Shown here: in pieces, positions 8,354 to 16,152 of the stretch
Position numbering within the stretch: the first letter of the stretch is position 1
Layout: each line of letters begins with the position of its first letter
Assembly: GCA_937978655.1 (NCBI GenBank)
Contig: CALJUX010000062.1
Span: 1-42,994, forward strand
Direction of reading: 5' to 3'
DNA from: an uncultured Chromatiaceae bacterium
GTDB taxonomy: Bacteria > Pseudomonadota > Gammaproteobacteria > Enterobacterales > Alteromonadaceae
DNA: 42,994 bases
Translations under genes and position numbers: made by a program
Notes under the pieces: generated by a model
Database searches by the model: none
The model's input: the letters and a program-made list of their open reading frames with translations, nothing else
What the model was told of the DNA's origin: nothing

Positions 8354-9154
8354 TCAGAAACCCTGCAAATATTGTGATTTGGGTTGCTGCAAAATAGTTT
8401 CCCAGGAGCCATAAGTCGGGTTGGTCAGCATAAACCAGCGTGAGCCCCAGTAATGCTGATATTTGTCCACCAGGGCAAAACGTTGTGCCGGGGTGATATT
8501 GCTTTTGACCTGTGGCAGGAAATCACCGAAATCGTCGCCCAACAACATAATGACCCGATACTGCTGCGATGCCTTGAGGCGGCGGCTTTCTTTTTCGGAA
8601 CTCCAGCCTTTTTGTTCGGACTTCAGCCATAACTGACTGGCATCGACTTGGGTGATGCCGGTCGCTTGCAGGTTTTTCAGTGTATCCGCTTTTTGCGGGC
8701 ACAGGTCTTTGACATTGGCTCTTGGCGCGCACTCGCGATTACTGATATACAGCACCGTCACTCCGTTCTGTCCGGCCAGATTGAGGAACTCCACGGCGCC
8801 GGGCACCGCCCGTGCTTTGGCTGCTGCGACCCAGTTGTCCCAGCGCTTGGCGTTAAAACCCTGATCCTTGTCCAGAATGGCCTGGGCCGCGGCTGGCGAG
8901 TTGTCCAGGATCGTTTCGTCAATATCTACAATAATCGCCGGCGCCAGCTGCTGAAAATCTGCCGTCTGGGTGGGCAGCGCTGTCCAGTTTTTATCGGTTA
9001 AGGCGTCTTTGAGCGTCAGACTGGCCATTTTGTACGTTTGCAAGCTGTTGGCACGAAATTCCGCAGAAGTCTGATACCACAGCGTGGCATTGAAGTTGTC
9101 ATGCGGGGCTGATGCCGCAGCGGCGGCGAACAATAAAGCAGCGGAGAAGGCCAT
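8354..9154 (-). CDS. Periplasmic HAD acid phosphatase, e(P4)/class III-B family
   Basis: A 266-residue HAD-superfamily phosphatase of the subfamily IIIB acid phosphatase / 5'-nucleotidase group, which dephosphorylates nucleotides such as NMN or AMP outside the inner membrane. Motif I is DIDET (nucleophile Asp77, Asp79). YISNRE gives the motif II serine region, and LLGDDFGDF is motif III. The N-terminus is hydrophobic and Ala-rich, ending ASA before about residue 17, and fits a cleaved signal peptide. There is no lipobox Cys, unlike the classic lipoprotein e(P4). An in-frame stop about 30 nt upstream rules out a longer start. No basic n-region is seen, which is unusual for a Sec signal. Confidence 0.85.
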   Translation of the reverse strand: MAFSAALLFAAAAASAPHDNFNATLWYQTSAEFRANSLQTYKMASLTLKDALTDKNWTALPTQTADFQQLAPAIIVDIDETILDNSPAAAQAILDKDQGFNAKRWDNWVAAAKARAVPGAVEFLNLAGQNGVTVLYISNRECAPRANVKDLCPQKADTLKNLQATGITQVDASQLWLKSEQKGWSSEKESRRLKASQQYRVIMLLGDDFGDFLPQVKSNITPAQRFALVDKYQHYWGSRWFMLTNPTYGSWETILQQPKSQYLQGF

Positions 9155-9264
9155 TACAAAGTCCTGAAAGTCTGAAACCGCCGATCATACTGAGTTAGTG
9201 CCGAATTTCAACAGATGCCGGCGTTAAAGTGGCGTGCAGTCTCGCTATCTCTTGACGCCCGGAT

Positions 9265-9288
9265 AAAAAAGGCAGCTTGCGCTGCCTT
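9265..9288 (-). terminator. Terminator of etfD
   Basis: AAGGCAGC (9269-9276) pairs with GCTGCCTT (9281-9288) around a 4-nt loop. On the minus strand the stem is followed by a run of T (A-run 9265-9270 on +), seven bases after the etfD stop. Confidence 0.85.
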
Positions 9289-9295
9289 ATCGGTG

Positions 9296-10945
9296 CTACA
9301 TATTTGGATAGTTCGGGCCGCCGCTGCCTTCTGGCGTGACCCAGCGGATATTCTGCGACGGGTCTTTGATATCACAGGTTTTACAGTGAATGCAGTTTTG
9401 CGCATTGATTTGCAGGCGCGGCTCGCCGCTGTCCTGGCCCACAATCTCATAAACCCCGGCCGGGCAATAACGCTGTGCCGGCTCATCGTAAATCGCCAGA
9501 TTCACTTTGATGGGGATAGTGCTGTCAATCAGCTGCAAATGACAAGGCTGCTCTTCTTCGTGGTTAGTGTTGGACAAAAACACTGACGATAACTTGTCAA
9601 AACTCAACACCTGGTCTGGTTTTGGATAAGCAATTTTGGCGCAGGCCGATGCAGGCTGCAGACTGGCGTGATCGACGCTGTTGTCTTTGAGGGTAAACGG
9701 CAGTTTGCCGCCAAACCAGTTCTGATCCACCATGTTAAAGGCGCCGCCGAGGATAGAGCCAAACTTATGCATGGCCGGGCCAAAGTTGCGTGACCGATAT
9801 AACTCGTCAAATAACCAGCTTTGTTCAAACCGGCCTTTAAAGCTGTGCAGGTCTTCGCCACCGGCATCACCACGGCTTAAGGCCTCAAACACGGTTTCCG
9901 CCGCCAGCATGCCGGATTTCATCGCGGTGTGATTGCCCTTGATTTTGGCAAAATTCAGTGTGCCGGCGTCACAGCCCAGCAGCAGGCCGCCCGGAAATGT
10001 CATTTTCGGCAGGCTGTTCAGACCGCCTTTGGCAATAGCACGGGCGCCATAACAGACGCGTTTACCACCTTTGAGATACTGCGCAATCACCGGATGGTGT
10101 TTGTAGCGCTGGAATTCGTCAAAGGGGCTTAAATGCGGATTGCTGTAATTCAGATCAATAATCAGGCCGACTACAACCTGCTGGTTGTCGGCATGATACA
10201 GATAACCACCACCTGAGGTGTTTTGGTCCAGCGGCCAACCAGCCGAATGCAGGACCAGACCCGGCTGATGTTTGTTCGGATCAATATCCCAGACTTCTTT
10301 AAAACCAATGGCATAGTGCTGCGGTGAGCAGTCTTTATCCAATTGATAATGTCGGATCAGTTCTTTGCCAAGGTGGCCACGGCAGCCTTCGGCGAACAGG
10401 GTATATTTGGCGCGCAGTTCCATGCCGGCGACAAAACTGCTTTTTTGCCCGCCATGTTTGTCCAGCCCCATATCACCGGTGACGATGCCTTTGACGACGT
10501 TATCTTCAATGATAACGCTGGCCGCGCTGAAGCCCGGGAAAATCTCGACGCCAAGTGCCTCGGCCTGGCTGGCCAGCCAGCGGCAGACATTGCCCATCGA
10601 CACAATATAATTGCCGGTATTGTGCATGGTTTTAGGTACGGCAAAATGTGGGATCTGCCGCGCGCTGTCGGCGCTTTGTAACAGATAAATATCGTCATGA
10701 CTGACGGCTGTGGTCAGTGGCGCACCTTGCGCCTGCCAGTCGGGGATCAGTTCATTTAATGCCCGCGGTTCAAACACCGCGCCCGATAAGATGTGTGCGC
10801 CGACTTCAGAGCCTTTTTCCACCACGCAGACGCTGAGTTCTGTCCCGGCAGCTTTTGCCTGTTGCATCAGTTTGATTGCTGCTGACAAGCCCGCCGGACC
10901 GGCACCGACTACGACTACATCAAACTCCATCGATTCCCGTTCCAT
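9296..10945 (-). CDS. etfD: Electron transfer flavoprotein-ubiquinone oxidoreductase
   Basis: A 549-residue membrane-associated flavoprotein that takes electrons from reduced ETF and reduces ubiquinone, linking fatty-acid and branched-chain amino-acid oxidation to respiration. The N-terminus has the FAD-binding GAGPAGLSAA motif. The C-terminus has the 4Fe-4S cluster cysteines (CIHCKTC region) and the family ending. The start at 10945 (MERES) matches the conserved family N-terminus and has GAGGTGG just upstream; the frame is open for 31 more codons but that stretch is not conserved in character. The length fits the family. It is divergent from etfBA, with two palindromic operators in between. 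Confidence 0.96.
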   Translation of the reverse strand: MERESMEFDVVVVGAGPAGLSAAIKLMQQAKAAGTELSVCVVEKGSEVGAHILSGAVFEPRALNELIPDWQAQGAPLTTAVSHDDIYLLQSADSARQIPHFAVPKTMHNTGNYIVSMGNVCRWLASQAEALGVEIFPGFSAASVIIEDNVVKGIVTGDMGLDKHGGQKSSFVAGMELRAKYTLFAEGCRGHLGKELIRHYQLDKDCSPQHYAIGFKEVWDIDPNKHQPGLVLHSAGWPLDQNTSGGGYLYHADNQQVVVGLIIDLNYSNPHLSPFDEFQRYKHHPVIAQYLKGGKRVCYGARAIAKGGLNSLPKMTFPGGLLLGCDAGTLNFAKIKGNHTAMKSGMLAAETVFEALSRGDAGGEDLHSFKGRFEQSWLFDELYRSRNFGPAMHKFGSILGGAFNMVDQNWFGGKLPFTLKDNSVDHASLQPASACAKIAYPKPDQVLSFDKLSSVFLSNTNHEEEQPCHLQLIDSTIPIKVNLAIYDEPAQRYCPAGVYEIVGQDSGEPRLQINAQNCIHCKTCDIKDPSQNIRWVTPEGSGGPNYPNM

Positions 10946-11050
10946 TCGCCACCTCGCTGCTGTGATTTGCGCTGCATCAACTGTTGCCTGACAGTTGACT
11001 GCTATTCTTGTGTTGGATTTTAAAAGCGTTGCTGGCAAGGGTATTTCAGG

Positions 11051-11066
11051 TTGACGTTAACGTCAA
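11051..11066. promoter_or_regulatory. Candidate LiuR operator 1
   Basis: TTGACGTTAACGTCAA is a perfect 16-bp palindrome in the etfD-etfB divergent region. Its TTKAC-N6-GTMAA layout is the form I recall for LiuR, the MerR-family repressor of branched-chain amino-acid and fatty-acid oxidation genes in gammaproteobacteria. etf genes are known members of that regulon. Confidence 0.65.
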
Positions 11067-11103
11067 CACTGGTTAGATTGTCCGGCATTGAAATGGTCTG
11101 AAG

Positions 11104-11119
11104 TTTACCTTTACGTAAA
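11104..11119. promoter_or_regulatory. Candidate LiuR operator 2
   Basis: TTTACCTTTACGTAAA has the same 5-6-5 layout (TTTAC, six bases, GTAAA) as operator 1 and starts 53 bp after it. It ends about 30 bp before the etfB start, where it could block transcription. Confidence 0.55.
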
Positions 11120-11150
11120 CTTGACCCGAAAACAGCAGGGGTGTGCATTG

Positions 11151-11900
11151 ATGAAAATTCTGGTGCCGGTCAAACGGGTGATTGATTACAACGTAAAAGT
11201 GCGGGTGAAAGCCGACCAGAGCGGCGTGGACCTGACCAACGTCAAAATGGCGCTGAACCCTTTCTGCGAAATCGCCGTGGAAGAAGCCGTGCGGTTAAAA
11301 GAAGCCGGTGTTGCGACTGAAGTGGTGGTGGTGTCGATTGGTCCCAGTCAGGCGCAGGAGCAATTGCGCACAGCTCTGGCGCTCGGCGCAGACCGCGCTG
11401 TATTGCTGGAAACCGAGCAAAGCCTCGAGTCGCTGCAAGTTGCCAAATTACTGGCCAAAGTGGTGGCAACAGAGCAACCACAGCTGGTGATCCTGGGCAA
11501 ACAAGCGATTGATTCTGATAATAATCAAACGGCACAGATGCTGGCGGCTTTAACCGGCATGGGCCAGGGCACTTTCGCCTCGAAAGTAGTGGTGGCAGAT
11601 GGCAAAGTCAATGTCACCCGCGAAATCGATGGTGGCCTGCAAACGGTGGCACTGAATTTACCTGCGGTCGTTTCGACAGATCTGCGTTTAAATGAGCCCC
11701 GTTATGCGTCTTTGCCAAATATTATGAAAGCCAAGAAAAAACCTTTAGACGTGATCGCGGCCGATTCGTTGGGCGTGTCGCTGCACAGCCAGGTTAAAGT
11801 GTTAAAAGTCACAGCGCCGGCCACCCGTCAGGCCGGTGTAAAAGTGGATTCAGTCGATACCCTGATTGACAAGTTAAAGCATGAAGCGAAGGTGATCTGA
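11151..11900 (+). CDS. etfB: Electron transfer flavoprotein beta subunit
   Basis: A 249-residue small ETF subunit. With EtfA it forms the soluble FAD/AMP heterodimer that accepts electrons from acyl-CoA dehydrogenases. Family hallmarks are MKILVPVKRVIDYN at the N-terminus, NPFCEIAVEEAVRLKE near residue 40 and LILGKQAIDSDNNQT in the AMP-binding region. The ATG at 11151 has a GGGGTG RBS and starts exactly at the conserved MKILVPVK. The frame is open 63 nt upstream, but that part overlaps the second operator. Its stop overlaps the etfA start (TGATG). Confidence 0.97.
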   Translation: MKILVPVKRVIDYNVKVRVKADQSGVDLTNVKMALNPFCEIAVEEAVRLKEAGVATEVVVVSIGPSQAQEQLRTALALGADRAVLLETEQSLESLQVAKLLAKVVATEQPQLVILGKQAIDSDNNQTAQMLAALTGMGQGTFASKVVVADGKVNVTREIDGGLQTVALNLPAVVSTDLRLNEPRYASLPNIMKAKKKPLDVIAADSLGVSLHSQVKVLKVTAPATRQAGVKVDSVDTLIDKLKHEAKVI

Positions 11901-12826
11901 TGGCTATTTTAATCATTGCCGAACATAACAACACTGAGTTAAAAGCAGATACTGCCAAGACACTGACCGCGGCGCAGGCCATTGGCGGTGATATCCATGT
12001 GTTGGTCGCCGGCCTGAACTGCCAGGCTGTGGCTGCCCAAGCTGCGGCTTTACAAGGTGTCAGTAAAGTATTGCTCGCTGACGCAGCGGTCTATCAACAT
12101 CAGTTGGCGGAAGAAATGGCCGCATTGGTATTGTCCGTTGCCTCAGGCTACAGCCATATTCTGGCTGCTGCGACGACAAACGGTAAAAATTTCCTGCCGC
12201 GGGTGGCCGCGCTGTTAGATGTGGCTCAGATCTCCGACATTATTGCCGTTGAAAGTGCGGATACCTTTGTCCGGCCTGTGTACGCCGGCAATGCCATTGC
12301 CACAGTACAAAGCGCGGATGCGGTGAAAGTGATCACCGTGCGCAGTTCAGCCTTTGCTGCCGGCTCAGTTGGCGGTGCGGCTGCGGTTGAGACGCTGGCG
12401 CCGGCCGCGACGGCTGGGTTATCAGCATTCGTTGACGAGCAGCTGACCAAATCAGAACGGCCTGAACTGACCGCTGCTTCAGTGATCATTTCCGGCGGCC
12501 GTGGGATGCAAAATGGCGAGAACTTTAAATTGCTTGAAGGCATCGCTGACAAATTAAACGCGGCGATTGGCGCCAGCCGGGCAGCAGTTGACGCTGGCTT
12601 TGTGCCAAACGATATGCAGGTGGGCCAGACCGGTAAAATTGTCGCGCCTGATCTGTATATCGCGGTGGGGATCTCCGGTGCCATTCAACATTTGGCCGGG
12701 ATGAAAGACTCCAAAGTGATTGTTGCTATTAATAAAGATCCGGAAGCACCGATTTTCCAGGTGGCGGATTATGGCCTGGTGGGCGATCTGTTTACCATCC
12801 TGCCTGAATTAGAAAGCCGGCTCTGA
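11900..12826 (+). CDS. etfA: Electron transfer flavoprotein alpha subunit
   Basis: A 308-residue large ETF subunit. The C-terminal half holds the FAD-binding domain, with SGGRGM near 195, GQTGKIVAPDLYIAVGISGA near 241-260 and the closing block NKDPEAPIFQVADYGLVGD. The N-terminal half is the variable alpha/beta domain. The ATG overlaps the etfB TGA by one base, showing translational coupling and stoichiometric production. The pair passes electrons to the EtfD enzyme encoded divergently next door. Confidence 0.97.
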   Translation: MAILIIAEHNNTELKADTAKTLTAAQAIGGDIHVLVAGLNCQAVAAQAAALQGVSKVLLADAAVYQHQLAEEMAALVLSVASGYSHILAAATTNGKNFLPRVAALLDVAQISDIIAVESADTFVRPVYAGNAIATVQSADAVKVITVRSSAFAAGSVGGAAAVETLAPAATAGLSAFVDEQLTKSERPELTAASVIISGGRGMQNGENFKLLEGIADKLNAAIGASRAAVDAGFVPNDMQVGQTGKIVAPDLYIAVGISGAIQHLAGMKDSKVIVAINKDPEAPIFQVADYGLVGDLFTILPELESRL

Positions 12827-12844
12827 CCAGCCCGTGATCTGAAT

Positions 12845-12868
12845 AAGCCCGCAGCCGCGGGCTTTTTT
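12845..12868 (+). terminator. Terminator of etfBA
   Basis: AAGCCCGC (12845-12852) pairs with GCGGGCTT (12857-12864) around AGCC and runs into T6, about 20 bases after the etfA stop. Confidence 0.9.
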
Positions 12869-13042
12869 GTCTTTGTGAACTGAAGCTGCATATATGACAG
12901 TGTCAAACTGAGATATTTTTGCTGACAATTTTTGTACAAGTTGAGCGGCAGCAGCGCTTGACTGCAGCGACAGGCTTGCTACTCTGGCGACCTTACATCA
13001 TTTTAACAAGTGATTGTTTTCACAAATAATCGGGATGTTCAG

Positions 13043-13465
13043 ATGTCTTTGTTGCGTATTCTTTTGGTGTCGCCGTTTTGGTTGTTGACAGGCTGTGCCC
13101 AGACCCCGCCAGCGAACCAGCCATTGCTGACAGAACTGGACGGACCGCTGGCGCAAATGCAGGTCGACGGCCGGCAGTTATATCAGCGGATGCAGAAGCT
13201 GACTGCGGATAAATCCTGCCAGTCGGATCAGCAATGCCAGGTGATTGGGATTGGCAATAAACCCTGCGGTGGCCCGGAACAGTTTTTGTTGTTTTCAACG
13301 CAGCAGACCGACCAAAAAATGCTGGCGATCACCAATGACCGTTACAGCAGGATCCGGCAGGAACAGCAGCAGCGCCTTGGACTGCATAGTATTTGTCAGC
13401 AGCTGACGGCGCCGGTGGCAGCCTGTCGTCAGCAGCAATGTGTGATCATCGACGCCCGGCGCTGA
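13043..13465 (+). CDS. Cys-rich lipoprotein of unknown function
   Basis: A 140-residue predicted lipoprotein. The N-terminus MSLLRILLVSPFWLLTGC carries a lipobox LTGC with lipidated Cys18. The mature domain has a cysteine pattern: CQSDQQC, then CGGPEQF, then two more pairs near the C-terminus. This suggests disulfides in the periplasm. I have seen this C-x5-C ... CGGP arrangement in small uncharacterised proteins but know no function. The ATG at 13043 is chosen because it gives a proper lipoprotein signal; the earlier in-frame ATT at 13010 is not. It is convergent with fur across a shared terminator. Confidence 0.72.
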   Translation: MSLLRILLVSPFWLLTGCAQTPPANQPLLTELDGPLAQMQVDGRQLYQRMQKLTADKSCQSDQQCQVIGIGNKPCGGPEQFLLFSTQQTDQKMLAITNDRYSRIRQEQQQRLGLHSICQQLTAPVAACRQQQCVIIDARR

Positions 13466-13488
13466 ATCCACCGGTGTGCAGAAATAAT

Positions 13489-13516
13489 CAAGGCCGCATC
13501 TGCGGCCTTGTTTTTT
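13489..13516. terminator. Bidirectional terminator between lipoprotein gene and fur
   Basis: CAAGGCCGC (13489-13497) pairs with GCGGCCTTG (13502-13510) around ATCT. T6 follows on the plus strand, and an AT-rich stretch with short T runs follows on the minus strand. Confidence 0.85.
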
Positions 13517-13529
13517 GCACTGGTGCTGA

Positions 13530-13976
13530 TTATTTGTGCTGTGTGGTTTTAAATTGTTCACAAGCGGCTTTGTCAACACATTCGCCGTACAGATACAAAC
13601 TGTGGTGTGTCAGTTTGATGCCATTTTGTTCGGCGATCGCTAATTGCTTACGCTCAATCTCATCATCTTCAAACTCGATCACTTTGCCGCAATTCAGGCA
13701 CACCAGGTGGTCGTGGTGATCGATCCGGCTCAGTTCAAACACGGATTTGCCGCCTTCAAAATGATGACGGGTGACGATGCCGGCATCGTCAAACTGGTTC
13801 AGGACGCGATACACAGTGGCCAGGCCAATATCTTCGCCAATCTCCAGCAGGATTTTATAGACGTCTTCTGCACTGATATGCTGATGGGACGGATCCTGCA
13901 GGATCTCCAGAATTTTTACGCGTGGCAGCGTGACTTTTAAACCTGCTTTACGCAGCTCGCTGTTATGATCAGGCAT
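13530..13976 (-). CDS. fur: Ferric uptake regulator Fur
   Basis: A 148-residue global iron repressor. The N-terminal winged helix (1-80) includes SAEDVYKILLE and GLATVYRVLNQF, which contains the DNA-recognition helix. The metal sites follow: HHFEGGKSVFEL, the HHDH cluster at 87-90 and the structural zinc pair C93/C96, with a second Cys pair near the C-terminus. The length equals that of E. coli Fur. It is followed downstream by fldA and ybfE in the same general gene order as in enterobacteria, but here two + strand genes lie between fur and fldA. No good match to a Fur box was found before its own start. Confidence 0.97.
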   Translation of the reverse strand: MPDHNSELRKAGLKVTLPRVKILEILQDPSHQHISAEDVYKILLEIGEDIGLATVYRVLNQFDDAGIVTRHHFEGGKSVFELSRIDHHDHLVCLNCGKVIEFEDDEIERKQLAIAEQNGIKLTHHSLYLYGECVDKAACEQFKTTQHK

Positions 13977-14007
13977 GTGGGCATCACTAGAAAATAAGGG
14001 TTAAGCG

Positions 14008-14036
14008 ATTATAAGGCTATTATTCGTTTGAGGAAA
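14008..14036 (-). promoter_or_regulatory. Candidate fur promoter
   Basis: On the minus strand a perfect TATAAT (14008-14013) lies 17 bp from a weak TTTCCT -35 (14031-14036), about 30 bp before the fur start. Confidence 0.5.
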
Positions 14037-14126
14037 AGCGAAAAATGGCAGGGCTGGCGCATCGCTGGTCAGCGGCGCTAAAAAATAGCATAATAACAGG
14101 CCCGACCAGTTTTCAGGCAAATAACA

Positions 14127-14594
14127 ATGAAATGGGCGTTTCAACCGCGGGTCATGCGGCATTTATTAAATTTCTGGCCGCCATTTTGGTTTAATGGCAT
14201 CAAAGTGGCTGTGCTGGCCAGTGATTATCGCTACGCCAAAGTGACTTTGAGCGACCGCCCGTGGCGACGGAATATCAACGGCACTCAGTTTGGCGGTACG
14301 ATGTTTGCGATGACCGATCCGATTTATCCGCTGTTGCTGATGGGCGCGATGGGGAAGACCTACATGGTCTGGGATAAAAAAGCCGATATTGATTTTATCC
14401 GGCCTGGTCGTGGCACTCTGACTGCTGAATTTTGGTTGCATGACGCCACTATTACCGAGATTAAAGCCGCCACTGACGATGGGCAGAAGTATTTCCCACA
14501 GTTTTTGGTGTTGGTAAAAAACAAAGCCGGTGAGGTGGTTTGCGAAGTTAACCGCACTGTCTATATTCGTAAGAAACCACAACACAGAGAATAA
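14127..14594 (+). CDS. DUF4442 hotdog-fold protein, thioesterase-like
   Basis: A 155-residue protein with the DUF4442 pattern, a hotdog-fold family related to acyl-CoA thioesterases. Typical features are the aromatic N-terminus (NFWPPFWFNGIKV), the middle block NINGTQFGGTMFAMTDPIYPLLLM, which holds the hotdog helix, and the WDKKADIDFIRPG strand. No specific substrate is known. Its stop lies 15 nt before the next gene, which has its own RBS, so the two probably form a small operon running away from fur. Confidence 0.75.
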   Translation: MKWAFQPRVMRHLLNFWPPFWFNGIKVAVLASDYRYAKVTLSDRPWRRNINGTQFGGTMFAMTDPIYPLLLMGAMGKTYMVWDKKADIDFIRPGRGTLTAEFWLHDATITEIKAATDDGQKYFPQFLVLVKNKAGEVVCEVNRTVYIRKKPQHRE

Positions 14595-14609
14595 TAAGGC
14601 AGGAACCTG

Positions 14610-14972
14610 ATGCTGGGACTTCGCACCGTCATTTATCCGGTTGCCGATTTGGCAGCCGCAACAGATTGGTATCAAAAGGTTTTTCAGACAGAACCTTATT
14701 TTAATCAGCCGTTTTATGTCGGGTTTGCCATTGGCGGTTTTGAGTTAGGCCTGGTGCCGGATGGTCAGCCCAGCCGCGACGGACAAGTGGTGTACTGGGG
14801 CACTGCTGATATTGAAACCGAACTTGAGCGGATCCGGGCGCTGGGGGCGGAAGTCGTGGCACCGGTGACCGATGTCGGCGATGGGATCCGGGTGGCCAGT
14901 CTGGGCGACCCTTTTGGTAACGTATTGGGACTGATTCAAAATCCGCAGTTTAGTCTGGCGCAGGTGCGTTAA
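14610..14972 (+). CDS. VOC/glyoxalase-fold protein
   Basis: A 120-residue protein of the vicinal-oxygen-chelate superfamily, with two beta-alpha-beta-beta-beta units. The first begins LRTVIYPVADLAAATDWYQKVF. The second ends in GDPFGNVLGLIQNP, the usual VOC end motif with its metal-binding region. These proteins include glyoxalases, dioxygenases and antibiotic-binding proteins; nothing here picks one. The start ATG has AGGCAGG upstream. It follows the DUF4442 gene directly and ends at a terminator shared with fldA. Confidence 0.82.
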   Translation: MLGLRTVIYPVADLAAATDWYQKVFQTEPYFNQPFYVGFAIGGFELGLVPDGQPSRDGQVVYWGTADIETELERIRALGAEVVAPVTDVGDGIRVASLGDPFGNVLGLIQNPQFSLAQVR

Positions 14973-14990
14973 AACAGCATGTTGCTAAGC

Positions 14991-15024
14991 AATAACAAAG
15001 CCACCGACTGGTGGCTTTGTTATT
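14991..15024. terminator. Bidirectional terminator between the VOC gene and fldA
   Basis: A perfect 15-bp stem: AATAACAAAGCCACC (14991-15005) pairs with 15010-15024 around GACT. It lies between two convergent genes. The stem ends are AT-rich rather than followed by a pure T-run. Confidence 0.75.
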
Positions 15025-15039
15025 TCAACGTGCGGTAGC

Positions 15040-15570
15040 TCAAAGACCTTCGAGGTCTTTCAGGCTCAGCTCGTCATAAATCTGCTTACACCATTGTTTG
15101 ATGCGGGCTTCGCTGAGTTCCGGCTGGCGGTCTTCATCAATACCTAAACCAACAAAATGGTCATTGTCGACCAGTGCTTTGGAAGCGACAAAGTTATAAC
15201 CCTTGGTCGGCCAGTGTCCGACGATGATGGCGCCTTTGGGCTCAATAATGTCGCGTAATGTGCCCATCGCATCAAGGAAATACTCGGCGTAATCTTCCTG
15301 ATCGCCGCAACCGAAAATCGCAACCAGCTTATTGTTAAAATCGATGTTTTCCAGCTCAGGGAAAAAATCGTCCCAGTCGCATTGTGCTTCGCCGTAGTAC
15401 CAGGTCGGGATGCCAAACATCAGCAGGTCATAAGCAGCGATGTCTTCTTTTGAACTCTTGGCAATGTCATGCACGTCGAGCAGGTTTTTACCCAGTTCTT
15501 TTTGGATCTGTTTGGCGACATGTTCGGTGTTACCGGTGTCGCTGCCAAAGAAAATACCTACGGTAGCCAT
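15040..15570 (-). CDS. fldA: Long-chain flavodoxin
   Basis: A 176-residue FMN electron carrier. The phosphate-binding loop GSDTGNTE lies at residues 9-16, the FMN-stacking WYYGEAQCDWDDF near 57-69 and GCGDQEDYAEYF near 98. The insertion in the last strand marks the long-chain type, and the length equals E. coli FldA. Flavodoxins supply electrons to ribonucleotide reductase class III, biotin and methionine synthesis. The gene sits 12 nt after ybfE and is likely in the same operon. Confidence 0.97.
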   Translation of the reverse strand: MATVGIFFGSDTGNTEHVAKQIQKELGKNLLDVHDIAKSSKEDIAAYDLLMFGIPTWYYGEAQCDWDDFFPELENIDFNNKLVAIFGCGDQEDYAEYFLDAMGTLRDIIEPKGAIIVGHWPTKGYNFVASKALVDNDHFVGLGIDEDRQPELSEARIKQWCKQIYDELSLKDLEGL

Positions 15571-15582
15571 AATTCAGCCTTC

Positions 15583-15870
15583 TTACTTTGTTAACACTGG
15601 CTTTGCTAACGCCTGGGTTAGCAGTTGTTCGATCAATGCGCTGCGGGTGGTCTGCAGCGCCTGTGCTCTTGCTTCAAGTTTCTGATACAGGTCTTCCGGT
15701 ATCTTCGACTCGATGCGTTTTAACCCTTTACTGCGATCCCGCCGAACCTGATTCCGCTTGTTCAGTTTCAGTTGTTCTTCACGCGGCAGAGGATTGGTTT
15801 TTGGTCGGCCTGGCCGTTTTTCATGGGCAAACAGGTCGATAGTGGTTCTGTCGCTGGAAATTTTTGCCAT
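15583..15870 (-). CDS. ybfE: YbfE-like protein (putative LexA-regulated, ribbon-helix-helix type)
   Basis: A 95-residue basic protein matching the YbfE type: the N-terminal block DRTTIDLFAHEKRPGRPKTNPL, a basic centre, then a short helix pair (SKIPEDLYQKLEARAQALQTTRSALIEQLLTQAL) that looks like a ribbon-helix-helix DNA-binding fold. In E. coli ybfE is upstream of fldA and LexA-controlled. I see no CTGT-N8-ACAG SOS box near this operon's start, so that control may not apply here. The ATG at 15870 overlaps the stop of the DUF2788 gene (TGATG). Confidence 0.85.
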   Translation of the reverse strand: MAKISSDRTTIDLFAHEKRPGRPKTNPLPREEQLKLNKRNQVRRDRSKGLKRIESKIPEDLYQKLEARAQALQTTRSALIEQLLTQALAKPVLTK

Positions 15871-16091
15871 CAGCCCATGCCCTGCGACTCGTAAATGACC
15901 TGAATAATGCCTTTGGCAATAAAACCAAAGCAGCCCAGGAACAATACCAGCCAGACAAACACCCGGCCGAACTTTGGCACATCGCCTTTTTTCAGTACGT
16001 CCTGGATGGCCATGCCGATAAGAAAAAATAACACGGCCAGCGCAAACCACATGCCAAACGTCTCAATTTGTTCCATGTACTGATTTAACAT
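15870..16091 (-). CDS. DUF2788 small membrane protein
   Basis: A 73-residue protein with two hydrophobic segments (about residues 12-28 and 43-63) separated by the basic loop QDVLKKGDVPKFGR. This is the DUF2788 layout, of unknown function. The start at 16091 has AAGG upstream; a longer frame to 16139 would add 16 residues that are not membrane-like. Its stop overlaps ybfE by one base, so the two are coupled. In E. coli ybfF and ybfE are adjacent without it, so it is a lineage-specific member of this operon. Confidence 0.75.
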   Translation of the reverse strand: MLNQYMEQIETFGMWFALAVLFFLIGMAIQDVLKKGDVPKFGRVFVWLVLFLGCFGFIAKGIIQVIYESQGMG

Positions 16092-16152
16092 CTCGGAAAC
16101 CTTCAAAAAAAACCCGCGCAATATACCACAAAGGTGCATGGAAAATATTGCG

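Noticed and set aside
13977..14040. A Fur box in the fur promoter.
   Set aside because: The AT-rich stretch around the -10 matches the Fur consensus poorly, no better than expected for such composition.
15870..16152. A LexA (SOS) box before the ybfE operon.
   Set aside because: No CTGT-N8-ACAG sequence is present near the start of ybfE or the DUF2788 gene.
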